Notes: a model not told the origin generated them from the sequence alone. Shown: positions 37,464-46,510, counted from the first letter of the stretch. The stretch is 64,000 nt of DNA from an uncultured Planctomycetaceae bacterium (GCA_943787265.1 CALSLT010000008.1:62001-126000); one strand, 5' to 3'. Numbers and translations: made by a program.

Positions 37464-38807
37464 TTACAGCAACTCTCGCAGCACTCGCCCGTCGTTCACG
37501 ATCTTGACGGGGCGGCCTTCAGGAGTGTGAAACTCGTCGTCGCCGTTGATGCCCAGGCTGTGGAAGATCGTGGCCGACAAGTCTGCCGGACCAACCGGAT
37601 CTGATTCCGGCCGCTCGCCGCGAGCATTCGTGGCGCCGATTACTCGCCCGCCTTGAACCCCGCCACCAGCCATCAGAATCGTGTTGGACGGTCCCCAGTG
37701 ATCGCGGCCCGCGTACTTATTGACTCGCGGGGTTCGACCAAATTCGCCCATCACACACACCATCGTCGTATCGAGCATGCCTCGTTGCTCAAGATCGCGA
37801 AGCAGCATCGGCAATCCGGTATCCAGATGTGGAAGCAGGTCGTTCTTCAGCACGTCGAAGTTGTTGTAGTGAGTGTCCCAGTTTGTATGGTCAATCGTGA
37901 CACACCGAACTCCAGCTTCGACCAGCCGCCGAGCCATCAAGCATGACTGCCCGAGAGAGTTTCGTCCGTACTCCTCACGCATCGCTTCAGTTTCCGAGTG
38001 AATGTCAAACGCGATCCGAGTGGCCGGCGACGAAATCAGATCGAACGCCTTCCTCTGAAACGTCGTCAGTGCTCGCGTGCCACTGTTCGCTGAAATTTCG
38101 GCCTTCTCCTTGTACCGATCGACCGTCTTCATCAGCTCGCGTCGAGCATCAAAACGGTTCGCGTTAATGGCCAGCGGTGGTGTCAGATCCGGCACGGCGA
38201 AATCCGGAGCGTTGGGATCAGCCTCGACTTCGAACGGAGCATGCGACGCTCCAAGATAAGCGGCACCACCCGAGCGATGCATCTTCGGCAGGCAGACATA
38301 GGGCGGCACCGAACCTCGCGGCCCCAGCTTTTTCGAAATCACCGATCCGTGCGACGGATAGTGATTGTTCGGCTTCAGGCTTCCGTTGAACCCCGCCCTG
38401 GGAGCGTAGCCAGTCAGCATGAAATGGTCGGCAGGACCGTGCCCGGAATCGTGATGCGTAAAGTTCCGCAGCAGAGAAAATCGGTCGGCAACTTTCGCGA
38501 CGCCGGGCAAATGTTCGCACACCTGCATGCCAGGCACGACGGTGTCGATCGGGTCGAACTCACCGCGGAATTCCGCAGGTGCATGCGGTTTTAAGTCGAG
38601 CGTATCAATAGTGCTCAGACCGCCCTGCAGAAACAGGATAATAAGAGACACGTCGTCTCTCATGACATCGACACCTGATTTCGCGTTTCCAGGGTTAGCA
38701 GCCAAAGCCGGTGCCAGCCCCATCGCTCCGGCAGCCGAGGCTCCCAGCCCAACCTGCAGCATGTTTCGACGACTCATCCCGTCGCAGTACGATCGCTGTT
38801 TACTCAT
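37464..38807 (-). CDS. DUF1501 secreted protein, second copy, Tat-type leader
   Basis: 447 residues from ATG 38807, chosen because GGAGA lies five bases upstream; longer in-frame starts run into the preceding gene. The leader MSRRNMLQVGLGASAAGAMGLAPALA is of Tat type (given in parts). DUF1501 strings: SLIILFLQGGLSTIDTLDLKP, GPADHFMLTGYAPRAGF, PPYVCLPKM, GQSCLMARRLVEAGVRCVTIDH, NWDTHYNN, CVMGEFGRTPRVNKYAGRDHWG and TIFHSLGINGDDEFHTPEGRP. It follows the cytochrome/DUF1549/DUF1553 gene by 59 bases on the same strand, the normal pairing. Confidence 0.92.
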   Translation of the reverse strand: MSKQRSYCDGMSRRNMLQVGLGASAAGAMGLAPALAANPGNAKSGVDVMRDDVSLIILFLQGGLSTIDTLDLKPHAPAEFRGEFDPIDTVVPGMQVCEHLPGVAKVADRFSLLRNFTHHDSGHGPADHFMLTGYAPRAGFNGSLKPNNHYPSHGSVISKKLGPRGSVPPYVCLPKMHRSGGAAYLGASHAPFEVEADPNAPDFAVPDLTPPLAINANRFDARRELMKTVDRYKEKAEISANSGTRALTTFQRKAFDLISSPATRIAFDIHSETEAMREEYGRNSLGQSCLMARRLVEAGVRCVTIDHTNWDTHYNNFDVLKNDLLPHLDTGLPMLLRDLEQRGMLDTTMVCVMGEFGRTPRVNKYAGRDHWGPSNTILMAGGGVQGGRVIGATNARGERPESDPVGPADLSATIFHSLGINGDDEFHTPEGRPVKIVNDGRVLRELL

Positions 38808-38866
38808 AGCATTCTCCAACGCTGACTCCGCCAGTTCGTCAGGCCCCTCTTTATCAGAAAACCCGG

Positions 38867-41293
38867 TCAATGATTGAACAGAAACTCGACCGTGTTCATC
38901 AGGCTCCACGCGACATCCTCAACAGCCTTCCGACGATTATCGGCTTTTGCAAGGTACCGGCTGACCGACACCTGCTCATCCGTCGTCGGAAACCGGCTGT
39001 AGAACATGAGGTAAATCTCTTCAACGAGCTGCTCGTCATCGCCGATCGATCCTTCCAGCATGGCCAGTTGACCGGCGTCGCTGCTCAACTTTTCCTGAAT
39101 CTGAGGCGAATTCAAAACGTGCAACACCTGAGCAACGCTCGGCTGATTCGCCCGTTCGCACTCGCAAGCCGTCGCTCTGACCGGCCGCCCGAAGAGGCTC
39201 AGGAAGTAATGCGGAACCTGACTGTCCCATAGTTCGATCGCTCGCGATCCTGCCGGCACTCCTTTGAATTTCTCCGACGAACCTGTCACCTGGCAAATCA
39301 TGTCGAAACGAACTTCTGCGTCGAGACGCTTGAACAACGCACGAGAATAATTCTGCTCGTCCCGTTCGTTCATCCCCGAAGGCGTCGTCACCATCTGGTA
39401 GGTGCGTGACGAAGTGATCGTCCGAATGAGCGCGTGCAGATCGAATCCCGACTCGACAAAACTCTTCGCGAGTGCATCCAGCAGTTCCGGATTGGTCGGC
39501 GGGTTTGTCAGTCGAAAGTCGTCAACGGGTGTAACAATCCCTCGCCCCACCAACTGAGCCCACACACGATTCACGATGTTGCGAGCAAACCAGCGGTTGT
39601 CGTCGGCGGTCAGCCAGTCGGCGAACAACCGTCGCCGGTCGCCTTCCGGAGTTTCGTCCGGCTCGTCCTGCAGCAAAGCATGAGCCTGCACGACGTCTCG
39701 CGTGCGAGGATGTTTCGTCGTGCTTTTCTTATTCGGAAGCAGTACCTGCCCGGCAGGTGTCGATTTGAAATTCACCTGCGTGAAGAACGCTTCCATCCCG
39801 TAGTAATCGCGCTGCGACCATTGATCGAACGGGTGATGGTGACACTGAGCACACTCGATGCGGATACCCATGAAAACCTGCGACACCGTTGCCGCGACTT
39901 CGCCTGGCTTCTTCGCCACTTTGAACAGATTGCCGGCCGGATGCTTAGACAGAGGTCCCGTGGCCGTGATAATTTCCCGCGCGACGTCGTCGAATGGGCG
40001 ATTGCGGGCAAAGGCGTCACGGATCCAACGGTAATAAACGTAAGCCTGCTTGTGCCCCAAGGCCAACCGGTCGACTCGCAGCACGTCCGACCATTTTAAC
40101 GCCTGAAAGTCGGCATACTCTTTTCGAACCAGCAGGCTGTCGACGAGTCTGTTTCGTTTGTCCGTGGACACATCTCCCAGAAACTCGCGAGCCTCTGCCG
40201 CCGTCGGCAACGTACCGATGATATCGAGATAAACTCGGCGCAGAAAATCCGCATCAGAACACAGCCCGACCGGATGAATATTCAGCTTGCGCAGCTTCGC
40301 GTCCACAAGTTCGTCGACGAAGTTCAGGACGGGTTGCTGTGGAAACTCCGAACCACGCTCTGGTTGCGGCTGAGGAACGATCGCCCGGAACACGTCCACC
40401 TGACCGAGGTAGCTGGCCATAATGGCCGCTTCGCCGGGGCTGTCTCCAGTTGTCACCAGACCGAATTCGTCGACCGTTGCAAGCGGTTCTGAATTCGACT
40501 GAAACTTGGCCAGATGAGTAACGTCGATTTCTCGACCATCGCTGAACCGAGCCGTCACCTGCAACTGCCGAGTCGCCTCCATCGCCATGCGGCTGTCGTA
40601 CGGCGTAACCTGTATCGACTGCAGTTCCGCAGCCTCAGCATCCCCTGCTGTTGCTCCGGCAAGAATCCAGTCGTGCAGGACACGGTACTCGCCCGAGTTT
40701 CTGCGTATCCGAATTCCGCCACCGTGAGGCATTCCCCCGGAAGCTTTCAATAGAAGAAGGCTGTTGCCTGGAATGATGCGGTCGGTGCGCCGCCCTCGGC
40801 CTTCCTGAGTCAACGCGGCCAAATCGGCTGCCGGGTCAAAGCCGAAGATCGACAGCTTGAAACCGTTCTGTCCTTCCGCCTTGCCGTGACATCCGGAACT
40901 GTTACAGCCGAACCGGCTCAACACAGGCAAAACGTCATTCTCAAAATGCACCTGACGTTTCGCTGTCGCTCCACGAACGCTCACCGGCACTGACTGCTTT
41001 TGCCCTTCGGCGAAGATCTCAATCACCGTCTCGCCATCAGAAATCCCGCGCACCACGCCGTCCGGAGAAACCGATGCCACGCTCGCATTGGCCGATCGGT
41101 ACTCAGCGTTCCGAGTCGAGTCAAAAGACAGCCCGCCATCATCGTGCGAAACCAGCAACTGCCACCGAGAATCCGGCCCGTCCAGCACAACCTTCGCCGG
41201 ATACACATCCAACTGAGCAAATACCTCGCCAGTCGCCAGGCTGCTCAGCATGACAATCAGACAGACGGCATGACAAAAACATTGATTCGGCAC
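38867..41293 (-). CDS. Ig-like (Big2) - cytochrome-like - DUF1549 - DUF1553 protein
   Basis: 808 residues. Signal peptide at 1-26 (CHAVCLIVMLSSLATGEVFAQ). Two bacterial Ig-like (Big2) segments are visible, around residues 30-110 (ASVASVSPDGVVRGISDGETVIEI) and 225-310 (PLATVDEFGLVTTGDSPGEA). CNSSGCHGKAEG (about 131-142) replaces the usual CxxCH with CxxxCH. DUF1549 has VDAKLRKLNIHPVGLCSDADFLRRVYLDIIGTLPT (in parts) and CAQCHHHPFDQWSQ; DUF1553 has WFARNIVNRVWAQLVGRGIVTPVDDFR. Exported; partner of the downstream DUF1501 protein. The 187 bases upstream, toward the divergent toxin gene, show no feature. Confidence 0.9.
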   Translation of the reverse strand: MPNQCFCHAVCLIVMLSSLATGEVFAQLDVYPAKVVLDGPDSRWQLLVSHDDGGLSFDSTRNAEYRSANASVASVSPDGVVRGISDGETVIEIFAEGQKQSVPVSVRGATAKRQVHFENDVLPVLSRFGCNSSGCHGKAEGQNGFKLSIFGFDPAADLAALTQEGRGRRTDRIIPGNSLLLLKASGGMPHGGGIRIRRNSGEYRVLHDWILAGATAGDAEAAELQSIQVTPYDSRMAMEATRQLQVTARFSDGREIDVTHLAKFQSNSEPLATVDEFGLVTTGDSPGEAAIMASYLGQVDVFRAIVPQPQPERGSEFPQQPVLNFVDELVDAKLRKLNIHPVGLCSDADFLRRVYLDIIGTLPTAAEAREFLGDVSTDKRNRLVDSLLVRKEYADFQALKWSDVLRVDRLALGHKQAYVYYRWIRDAFARNRPFDDVAREIITATGPLSKHPAGNLFKVAKKPGEVAATVSQVFMGIRIECAQCHHHPFDQWSQRDYYGMEAFFTQVNFKSTPAGQVLLPNKKSTTKHPRTRDVVQAHALLQDEPDETPEGDRRRLFADWLTADDNRWFARNIVNRVWAQLVGRGIVTPVDDFRLTNPPTNPELLDALAKSFVESGFDLHALIRTITSSRTYQMVTTPSGMNERDEQNYSRALFKRLDAEVRFDMICQVTGSSEKFKGVPAGSRAIELWDSQVPHYFLSLFGRPVRATACECERANQPSVAQVLHVLNSPQIQEKLSSDAGQLAMLEGSIGDDEQLVEEIYLMFYSRFPTTDEQVSVSRYLAKADNRRKAVEDVAWSLMNTVEFLFNH

Positions 41294-42005
41294 GGTTACT
41301 CTTCCAAATCCCGCAAGGCATCGAACAACGCATCAACGCTCGCCAATATTAGATTGATACAAATCAGTCAACAAGGGGCATGTTTCAGAGGGCGGGCCGC
41401 AACGCGGACCCGGGTTCCTGATGGTCGACGGAATTTCGGCCTGAACGCTTTTCTTACTCACATCCAACAGGAACTCTGAAATGTCAAACTCAACTCATAA
41501 TACCAACGAATTTTTTGAATCCAGCATCAACCGAGGCGATGACCAGGCGGCACTGCCGGGCACGAAGATCGGGTGGATTCGTCGCTCGCTCAGTCTGCTG
41601 CTTCTACTGGTCGCGGGGGTCTGTTTCTGGAACGGTCTTCCGGACAGGCTGGCTGACGACGCTCGACAGGCGGTGGTGGCGGATGCTCAGGCGGCGGTGC
41701 AGGCTCCTCAGGCAGTGTCAGAGACCGGCGACGTCAGTCTGAACACGACGCCGATTCAGGACATTCGAGTCGGGCAGCGGGTGCAGGCGCACAATCCTGA
41801 GGTTTCCGCGACGGAGCGTGAAAGCTGGGACGAGCCGGACTGGAGTCAGTGGCAGTTGGTGCGGCTCGAAATGCCCAAGCCCGACGGCAGCCTCTTGGAG
41901 ATCGAAATGCTGCGGCCGCAGGAGTGGCTGGATTCTCAGGCGGCTCTGGTGGTCGAGACTCGGGAAGTCATCGCTCATCCGGGACCGCCGGAGGGACGAG
42001 AGTCG

Positions 42006-42159
42006 AGGGCTGAGGGACAAGGGAATGACGCCGCTGTCGCCCGACTTTCTGAGCCGCGACCGGAACAGGTCACTGACACAGCTCCGGTAACGTCGAACCG
42101 CCAGCCGACCTCCCAGAGGCCAGCCACAGGCAACGGGACCTCCCTCGTCCCTCAGCCCT
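42006..42159. repeat. Inverted repeat pair inside the Hint gene linker
   Basis: AGGGCTGAGGGACAAGGGA (42006-42024) is matched in inverted orientation at 42141-42159 with one mismatch. The arms enclose a Pro/Gln/Ser-rich linker of the toxin (about residues 176-227). A further low-complexity run of CCTTCATCCTTC type lies at about 42377-42410. These words look like dispersed repeats that were accepted in frame in a linker. Confidence 0.6.
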
Positions 42160-42887
42160 TGCCCCTTGACTTTCAGCCGGTTGGCCTGGTGGTCGAGATG
42201 GATCTGCCGGAGCTGGGGCTGACGGATCTGGCCTGGGTCACAGACATCGCCGACTGCCCGGAAATCGAAAGCCGCGACAGTGGTCGTTCGGCGGGCGGTT
42301 CCGTGGTGACGGCAACGTTCCACCACTCCAGCGGCGACGTGATCGACCTGATGGTAGAAGACGAGGGCGTTTTTCAGCCTTCATCCTTCCGCCCTCATCC
42401 TTCTAAAGAGACCATCGGCACGACGAGCAATCACCCGTTCTGGAGCGTCGATCGTCAGGAGTACGTGCAGGCCGGCCAGCTCGACGTGGGCGAACGAGTC
42501 CTCACCTTCTCCGGCGACACCAAACGCATCGTCGGAAAACTCCCCCGCCCCGGCCCCCAACCCGTCTACAACCTCGAAGTCCACGCCGAACACGTGTATT
42601 TTGTCGGCGAAGACGGACTGCTGGTTCATAACAGCCGCAACTATCTTTCTGGAGACCAACTAGATGAATATGCTGACGTAATGCTCAATACAATCGCAGG
42701 AAGAAAATATCGAGCACATGAGGTGGCGGATGCGCTCACTGCAGTTCATGGTTCACGACTATCTCCACAACAAATTAGCGCGGTTCGAGGTCATCTTCGC
42801 CAAAAAGTTCTTCCGGGACATAAAACGGGCGATGCAATTGATTTTGGTGGTTGGGCAGATTCAGGACTGGGAGGCAATCATAGATTC

Positions 42888-44013
42888 GGCGGATTCACAT
42901 CTGAAGTGCAACGGATCAGAACTCAGCTCTGGTTCGGACGGGATGGGCTTCGAGGCGGTTTACTGCTGGAAAGTGAACACCGCAGGGAGTTGGATAGTTG
43001 TGCGAACAATGCACTATTCAACGGAGAACCTGCGATGCCGTACCACCAGCTTACTCTTGAAGAACGCGAAGTCATCTCTCAGTTACATTATTCGGGCACT
43101 GGTCCGACAAAGATCGCTCAGCACTTGAATCGTTCTCCGTCGACCATCAGTCGCGAACTGTCTCGCAACAGGGATTCGGAAGGCTATCGAGCCGTGGCCG
43201 CTCAGGAACGAACTGCCCGACGTCGTCGCGAGCGTCCGCTCATCCGGAAGATGGACGATCCTTTCATCAACGAGTCAGTCCGTAGCGGATTGTCTCAGGA
43301 GTGGTCACCGGAAGAAATCGCTGGCCGGATGAAGCGAGATTACCGCCGGACACAATCGAGACGAGTGTCGTATCAGACGATCTACCGCTGGCTGGAGACC
43401 TGCGAATACCGCAGCCATTTCCGCTCGTTCCTGCGTCACGGTCGTTATCGCAAACGTCGGGGCATTGACGGACGAGGCCGCATCAGAAACCGCGTCAGCA
43501 TCGAGCAGCGTCCGGCAAAAGTCGATTCACGCCGCCGCTTCGGTGACTGGGAGGGCGACACGGTTCACGGTGCAGATCACTCCGGCATGATCATGACCTG
43601 TGTGGAACGCAAGAGCGGATTTTTGATCACAGCAAAGATGAAAAACGGCACCAGCGCCCGGCTGAACGCTGCCAAAGAACGAGCGTTCCGCATCATCCCG
43701 CCAACGCTGCGTCAGACACTGACCGTCGACAACGGCAAGGAATTCTCCGGCCATGAACAACTGAGCAAGCGTCTGCAGATCGCCATCTACTTTGCACACG
43801 CCTACTCCTCGAACGAGCGAGCAACAAACGAAAACACCAACGGCCTGCTGCGTCAGTACTTCCCGAAGAAGACCGACTTCCGAGACATCTCACACAACGC
43901 CCTTGCACACGTCACGAACCGGCTCAACAATCGACCTCGAAAGAGACTCAACTATCTCACTCCACTCGAAGTTCTCACAAAAGCCGGCTTTGCACTTCAG
44001 ATGTGAATCCGCC
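42888..44013 (+). mobile_element. IS30-family insertion sequence, complete (1126 bp)
   Basis: Terminal inverted repeats of 24 bp (42888-42911 and 43990-44013, beginning GGCGGATTCACATC) are perfect. The element is flanked by a 3-bp target duplication TTC (42885-42887 and 44014-44016), within the 2-3 bp usual for IS30. It carries a single transposase gene. It sits inside the toxin gene; removing it with one TTC copy keeps the toxin frame. Ends and duplication are undecayed, so insertion is recent on sequence grounds. Confidence 0.95.
43035..44006 (+). CDS. IS30-family transposase
   Basis: 323 residues from ATG 43035, with GGAG eight bases upstream. The N-terminal HTH region (MPYHQLTLEEREVISQLHYS; TKIAQHLNRSPSTISRELSRN in parts) recognises the ends. 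The DDE triad is Asp175 (DWEGDTVHG), Asp232 (TVDNGKEF) and Glu266 (NENTNG), with the 33-residue spacing between second Asp and Glu typical of IS30. Full length, no frame break. It happens to be in frame with the upstream toxin, so a toxin-transposase read-through product is possible. The stop lies seven bases before the element end. Confidence 0.95.
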   Translation: MPYHQLTLEEREVISQLHYSGTGPTKIAQHLNRSPSTISRELSRNRDSEGYRAVAAQERTARRRRERPLIRKMDDPFINESVRSGLSQEWSPEEIAGRMKRDYRRTQSRRVSYQTIYRWLETCEYRSHFRSFLRHGRYRKRRGIDGRGRIRNRVSIEQRPAKVDSRRRFGDWEGDTVHGADHSGMIMTCVERKSGFLITAKMKNGTSARLNAAKERAFRIIPPTLRQTLTVDNGKEFSGHEQLSKRLQIAIYFAHAYSSNERATNENTNGLLRQYFPKKTDFRDISHNALAHVTNRLNNRPRKRLNYLTPLEVLTKAGFALQM

Positions 44014-44171
44014 TTCAAAATTCGAGTTAAAGATCTCAAGAGGATGGATGCACAAGTGGCACATATTGCTGATCCGAAGAAACGGCGAGCGGCAATACAC
44101 ACATTGCATCAAACGCATATCGTTCAGAAATACGGTTTAGACGGCGCCTTTCTTCAAGGGCGCACAATGCA

Positions 44172-45462
44172 CAGGGTAAACGCAAACTAAATGGGTTTGA
44201 TAGCAAGGACTTGCATCAGGTAGTCGACGTTCCATCCGGCCATTCGTCGTCTCATGGCGATGCTTTCCTTGTCGTTCTGCTGCTTCAGGAGGCTGATCGC
44301 GAAACGTTTCAACCATGCCAGGTTGTCGGCGGCAAAGCGGTCACGGACTCGACTGTCATCCTCTCGAAACGTCACGTCCAGGCACCAGTGCAGACTGTTT
44401 TCGATTCCCCAGTGACCACGACCTGCTGCTGCGAAACGACGTACTCCCAAGCTCAGCGACGAGATAAAGAAGCGAATGTCAGTGGTTTCTTTTCCGCCTT
44501 GTAGACTCGTTCGAACGGCCACGCCAATCGTCTTCAACTCCTTCCACAGTGACGCACCAGGCAGCGTCTTTGGGACGGGCAGATGGAAGTACTCCACCGT
44601 GTCTTCGCGACCGTGACCTTTCGTCGTTTCTACATACCGCTCAACGGTGGTTGTGGAAAAGTCGTTTTCCATTTGCTCGATCACCCAGTCCATCGCCCCC
44701 TGATACAGCGTGCCCTGGTTTCCTTTCAGAGCCAGCAGGTAGTCTCCACCTTTGTCAACAATCTTTGCGGCAATGTTCTTCTGGCAGCCCGCCGCATCGA
44801 TGGTCACGATCGCGTTGTTCAGCTCGATTTGATCAATCAGCTCGGGAATCGCCGTGATTTCGTTGGATTTCTCCTCGGTCGCCAACTGTCCCAGACTGAT
44901 TCCTCGCTGCACGGACCAGGCGCTCACAAGAAACAACGGTCCGAGACTTTTTTTCCGGTCATGCGAACGCCGCAAAGCTTTACCATCAATCGCGATCACC
45001 TCATCAGTGAGGCCACCAGCGTCCCGTTGACGCAAACTTGCAATCCATTGCTCGAAGCATGCTTGAAAGGCGGCTGGCCGCAGCGCCGCCAGCAGTCGGC
45101 CAATCGTGTCGTGAGACGGGATGCCGTGGGGAAGTTCGAGGTACTTCTTCAACCACGCCGCGTGCGCCCGCGCCCACACTCCAATCGCTTTCGGACCATC
45201 CGCGCCTGCGAGCACTCCGCACACGCTGATGACAATCAGGTCTGACAGCAGATGGTGCCGATTGATCGAGCTGCGAGGATCCTCCAGATCATCGAAATAC
45301 TCCAGAATCGAAACAGCATCGTCGTGTGTTACTACCTGCATTGATGGCTCTCCATAACCGGTCGACAGTCTCGTCTCGGAAAGCACATCAGTAGTAGAAT
45401 TCACGCACGAGCGCAAGTCGACCTGCCTTTTGCAGACCCCCCTGAAGTGCGCGTCGGCCCTG
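44172..45462 (-). mobile_element. ISAs1-family insertion sequence, complete (1291 bp)
   Basis: Ends are CAGGGTAAACGC (from 44172) and, inverted, CAGGGCCGACGCGC (from 45462): an imperfect inverted repeat of about 19 bp. It is flanked by a perfect 10-bp direct repeat GCACAATGCA at 44162-44171 and 45463-45472, as expected for ISAs1 (8-10 bp). The boundaries were set by this duplication and by the restored reading frame across it. It lies in the same toxin gene, 158 bp beyond the IS30 copy and in opposite orientation to the toxin. Confidence 0.92.
44187..45341 (-). CDS. ISAs1-family transposase
   Basis: 384 residues from ATG 45341 (GGAG eight bases upstream); in-frame sequence before this is not transposase. 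N-terminal DDE_Tnp_1-associated domain (FDDLEDPRSSINRHHLLSDLI; ADGPKAIGVWARAH), then DDE residues Asp119 (AIDGKALRRS), Asp182 (TIDAAGCQ) and Glu314 (HWGIENSLHW). Full length. The TAG stop is 15 bases from the element end and overlaps a chance TAA on the other strand. Related to E. coli H-repeat proteins. Confidence 0.95.
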   Translation of the reverse strand: MQVVTHDDAVSILEYFDDLEDPRSSINRHHLLSDLIVISVCGVLAGADGPKAIGVWARAHAAWLKKYLELPHGIPSHDTIGRLLAALRPAAFQACFEQWIASLRQRDAGGLTDEVIAIDGKALRRSHDRKKSLGPLFLVSAWSVQRGISLGQLATEEKSNEITAIPELIDQIELNNAIVTIDAAGCQKNIAAKIVDKGGDYLLALKGNQGTLYQGAMDWVIEQMENDFSTTTVERYVETTKGHGREDTVEYFHLPVPKTLPGASLWKELKTIGVAVRTSLQGGKETTDIRFFISSLSLGVRRFAAAGRGHWGIENSLHWCLDVTFREDDSRVRDRFAADNLAWLKRFAISLLKQQNDKESIAMRRRMAGWNVDYLMQVLAIKPI

Positions 45463-45586
45463 GCACAATGCACCATATGGGTGGTGCCGGTCATGTTCAA
45501 TTCGTTGACATGGGGCTGCACAAGATATTCGGCGGCCATCGCGGTCTTGCGGATTGGCGATACTAGAATTCTGCCAGGAAGTTGCC

Positions 45587-46216
45587 ATGAAGATTGAATG
45601 CGATCCTTCGTCCCAGCTCTTGTTTGATCCGCGCGTCCTAACTTGGTTGCAGGATCCGGGCGGATTCTATGCACTAGACTTCGATCTGAATTTCGTAACG
45701 CTTGTACCTGAGATTGCCGGTCGGATTCCAACTAAACCATGGTTCCCCTTGCCAGGTGGGACCGCAAGACGAATTGGATGGTTTGTTGGTTTTGTTGATG
45801 AGGAAAGCGAGCTGCCAGAACCACATATATCGTCGCTGCTCGATTCAGGCGGGACCGACGCCCGCGTATATGAACGGTCTCTCCCCGACATAATCGCAAC
45901 TCCATTTAACTTGTTCGGCGGTGGCGAACGCCTTATCCCATTTGCCTCGCTTTATGATGATGTCCACCCACCAGTGACGCTTCAGTGGGAAGACTTCGAC
46001 TTAGATGCCAATGATGCTCTTTGCTTCGACCGGTCAACGATGCCACAGTCGATTGTGCTGTGTAATTTCGAACAAGCTGCGGAAGCCGTGAGTGAAGATT
46101 CGTATCAGAACGGCGATTCCGTATTAAACTACGATGACTTCACGACGTTCGTTTCCAACTCATTCAAGGAATTCGTAGGTTCCCTTTCTTGTGCCCCGCA
46201 GGGTGGCACCGGTTGA
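45587..46216 (+). CDS. Probable immunity protein for the Hint-nuclease toxin (SMI1/KNR4-like?)
   Basis: 209 residues from ATG 45587, preceded by AGGAAG; the gap from the restored toxin stop (45566) is 20 bases. The protein is acidic, soluble, without signal or membrane segments. Strings such as LPDIIATPFNLFGGGERLIPF, LCFDRS, SIVLCNF and YDDFTTFVSNSFKEFV recall the SUKH (SMI1/KNR4) immunity superfamily, but similarity is loose. Position directly after a polymorphic toxin is the main evidence. The frame is intact although the toxin is broken. The last residues (QGGTG) run into a palindromic repeat at 46211, so the native C-terminus may have been altered. Confidence 0.6.
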   Translation: MKIECDPSSQLLFDPRVLTWLQDPGGFYALDFDLNFVTLVPEIAGRIPTKPWFPLPGGTARRIGWFVGFVDEESELPEPHISSLLDSGGTDARVYERSLPDIIATPFNLFGGGERLIPFASLYDDVHPPVTLQWEDFDLDANDALCFDRSTMPQSIVLCNFEQAAEAVSEDSYQNGDSVLNYDDFTTFVSNSFKEFVGSLSCAPQGGTG

Positions 46217-46358
46217 TTTCCATCAGACTTCGGTGGCATGGGTTGCTTGCCAACCCGTGTGCGAAGCACAAGAGTCCAGTTTCAGGATAAGATGCCAAAT
46301 CCAGACCAGCGGACTCCTGTCGTGTTACGAGCAGGGTAGCCCGGCCAGATTGGCCGGG
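46211..46358. repeat. REP-like palindromic repeat, copy A, with a second palindrome
   Basis: 46211-46328 is about 80% identical to copy B at 46511-46628. Its core hairpin pairs 46237-46245 with 46251-46259 around loop CTTGC (one T-G pair). At 46340-46347/46351-46358 a perfect 8-bp stem CCCGGCCA/TGGCCGGG follows. The interval 46217-46657 holds no gene; the stretch between the two copies (46359-46510) shows nothing else. Confidence 0.75.
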
Positions 46359-46510
46359 TCGCGGAGCGACAAGAAGCCTCACCATGCGTTCTCAAATATG
46401 GATCACTTGTCCAATTGTTATTGCCTGCTGAGGATGAGGCTTCCTGTGCCTTCGGCACCCGACCACAAGTGGACGGCCCACCCTTGTAAGAATCAAACAC
46501 GAGTGACCCC

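Larger units (their letters stand above)
41481..45566 (+). pseudogene. Hint-domain polymorphic toxin with HH-type nuclease C-terminus, broken by two insertion sequences
   Basis: N-terminal part: membrane segment (residues 31-50), planctomycete pre-Hint region (TPIQDIRVGQRVQAHNPEVS; LRPQEWLD) and an intein-like Hint domain (TSNHPFWSVDRQEYVQAGQL; VYNLEVHAEHVYFVGEDGLL; VHN, about residues 300-395). The frame is interrupted at residue 469 by an IS30 element and again 155 bases later by an ISAs1 element. Joining 41481-42887, 44017-44171 and 45473-45566 keeps one frame of 551 codons plus TAG. The restored tail has MHHMGGAGHVQFVDMGLH and GGHRG, which fits the HNH/EndoVII xHH nuclease toxins. As it stands, the frame reads from the Hint part into the IS30 transposase to 44006. 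A presumed immunity gene follows 20 bases downstream. Confidence 0.85.

Noticed and set aside
41481..44006. One continuous 841-codon gene joining a Hint domain to an IS30 transposase
   Set aside because: Perfect IS ends and a target duplication show that the transposase belongs to an inserted element; the fusion is accidental.
45342..45731. N-terminal extension of the ISAs1 transposase (130 codons)
   Set aside because: Beyond the element end at 45462 it is toxin-gene DNA read antisense; the family begins at ATG 45341.
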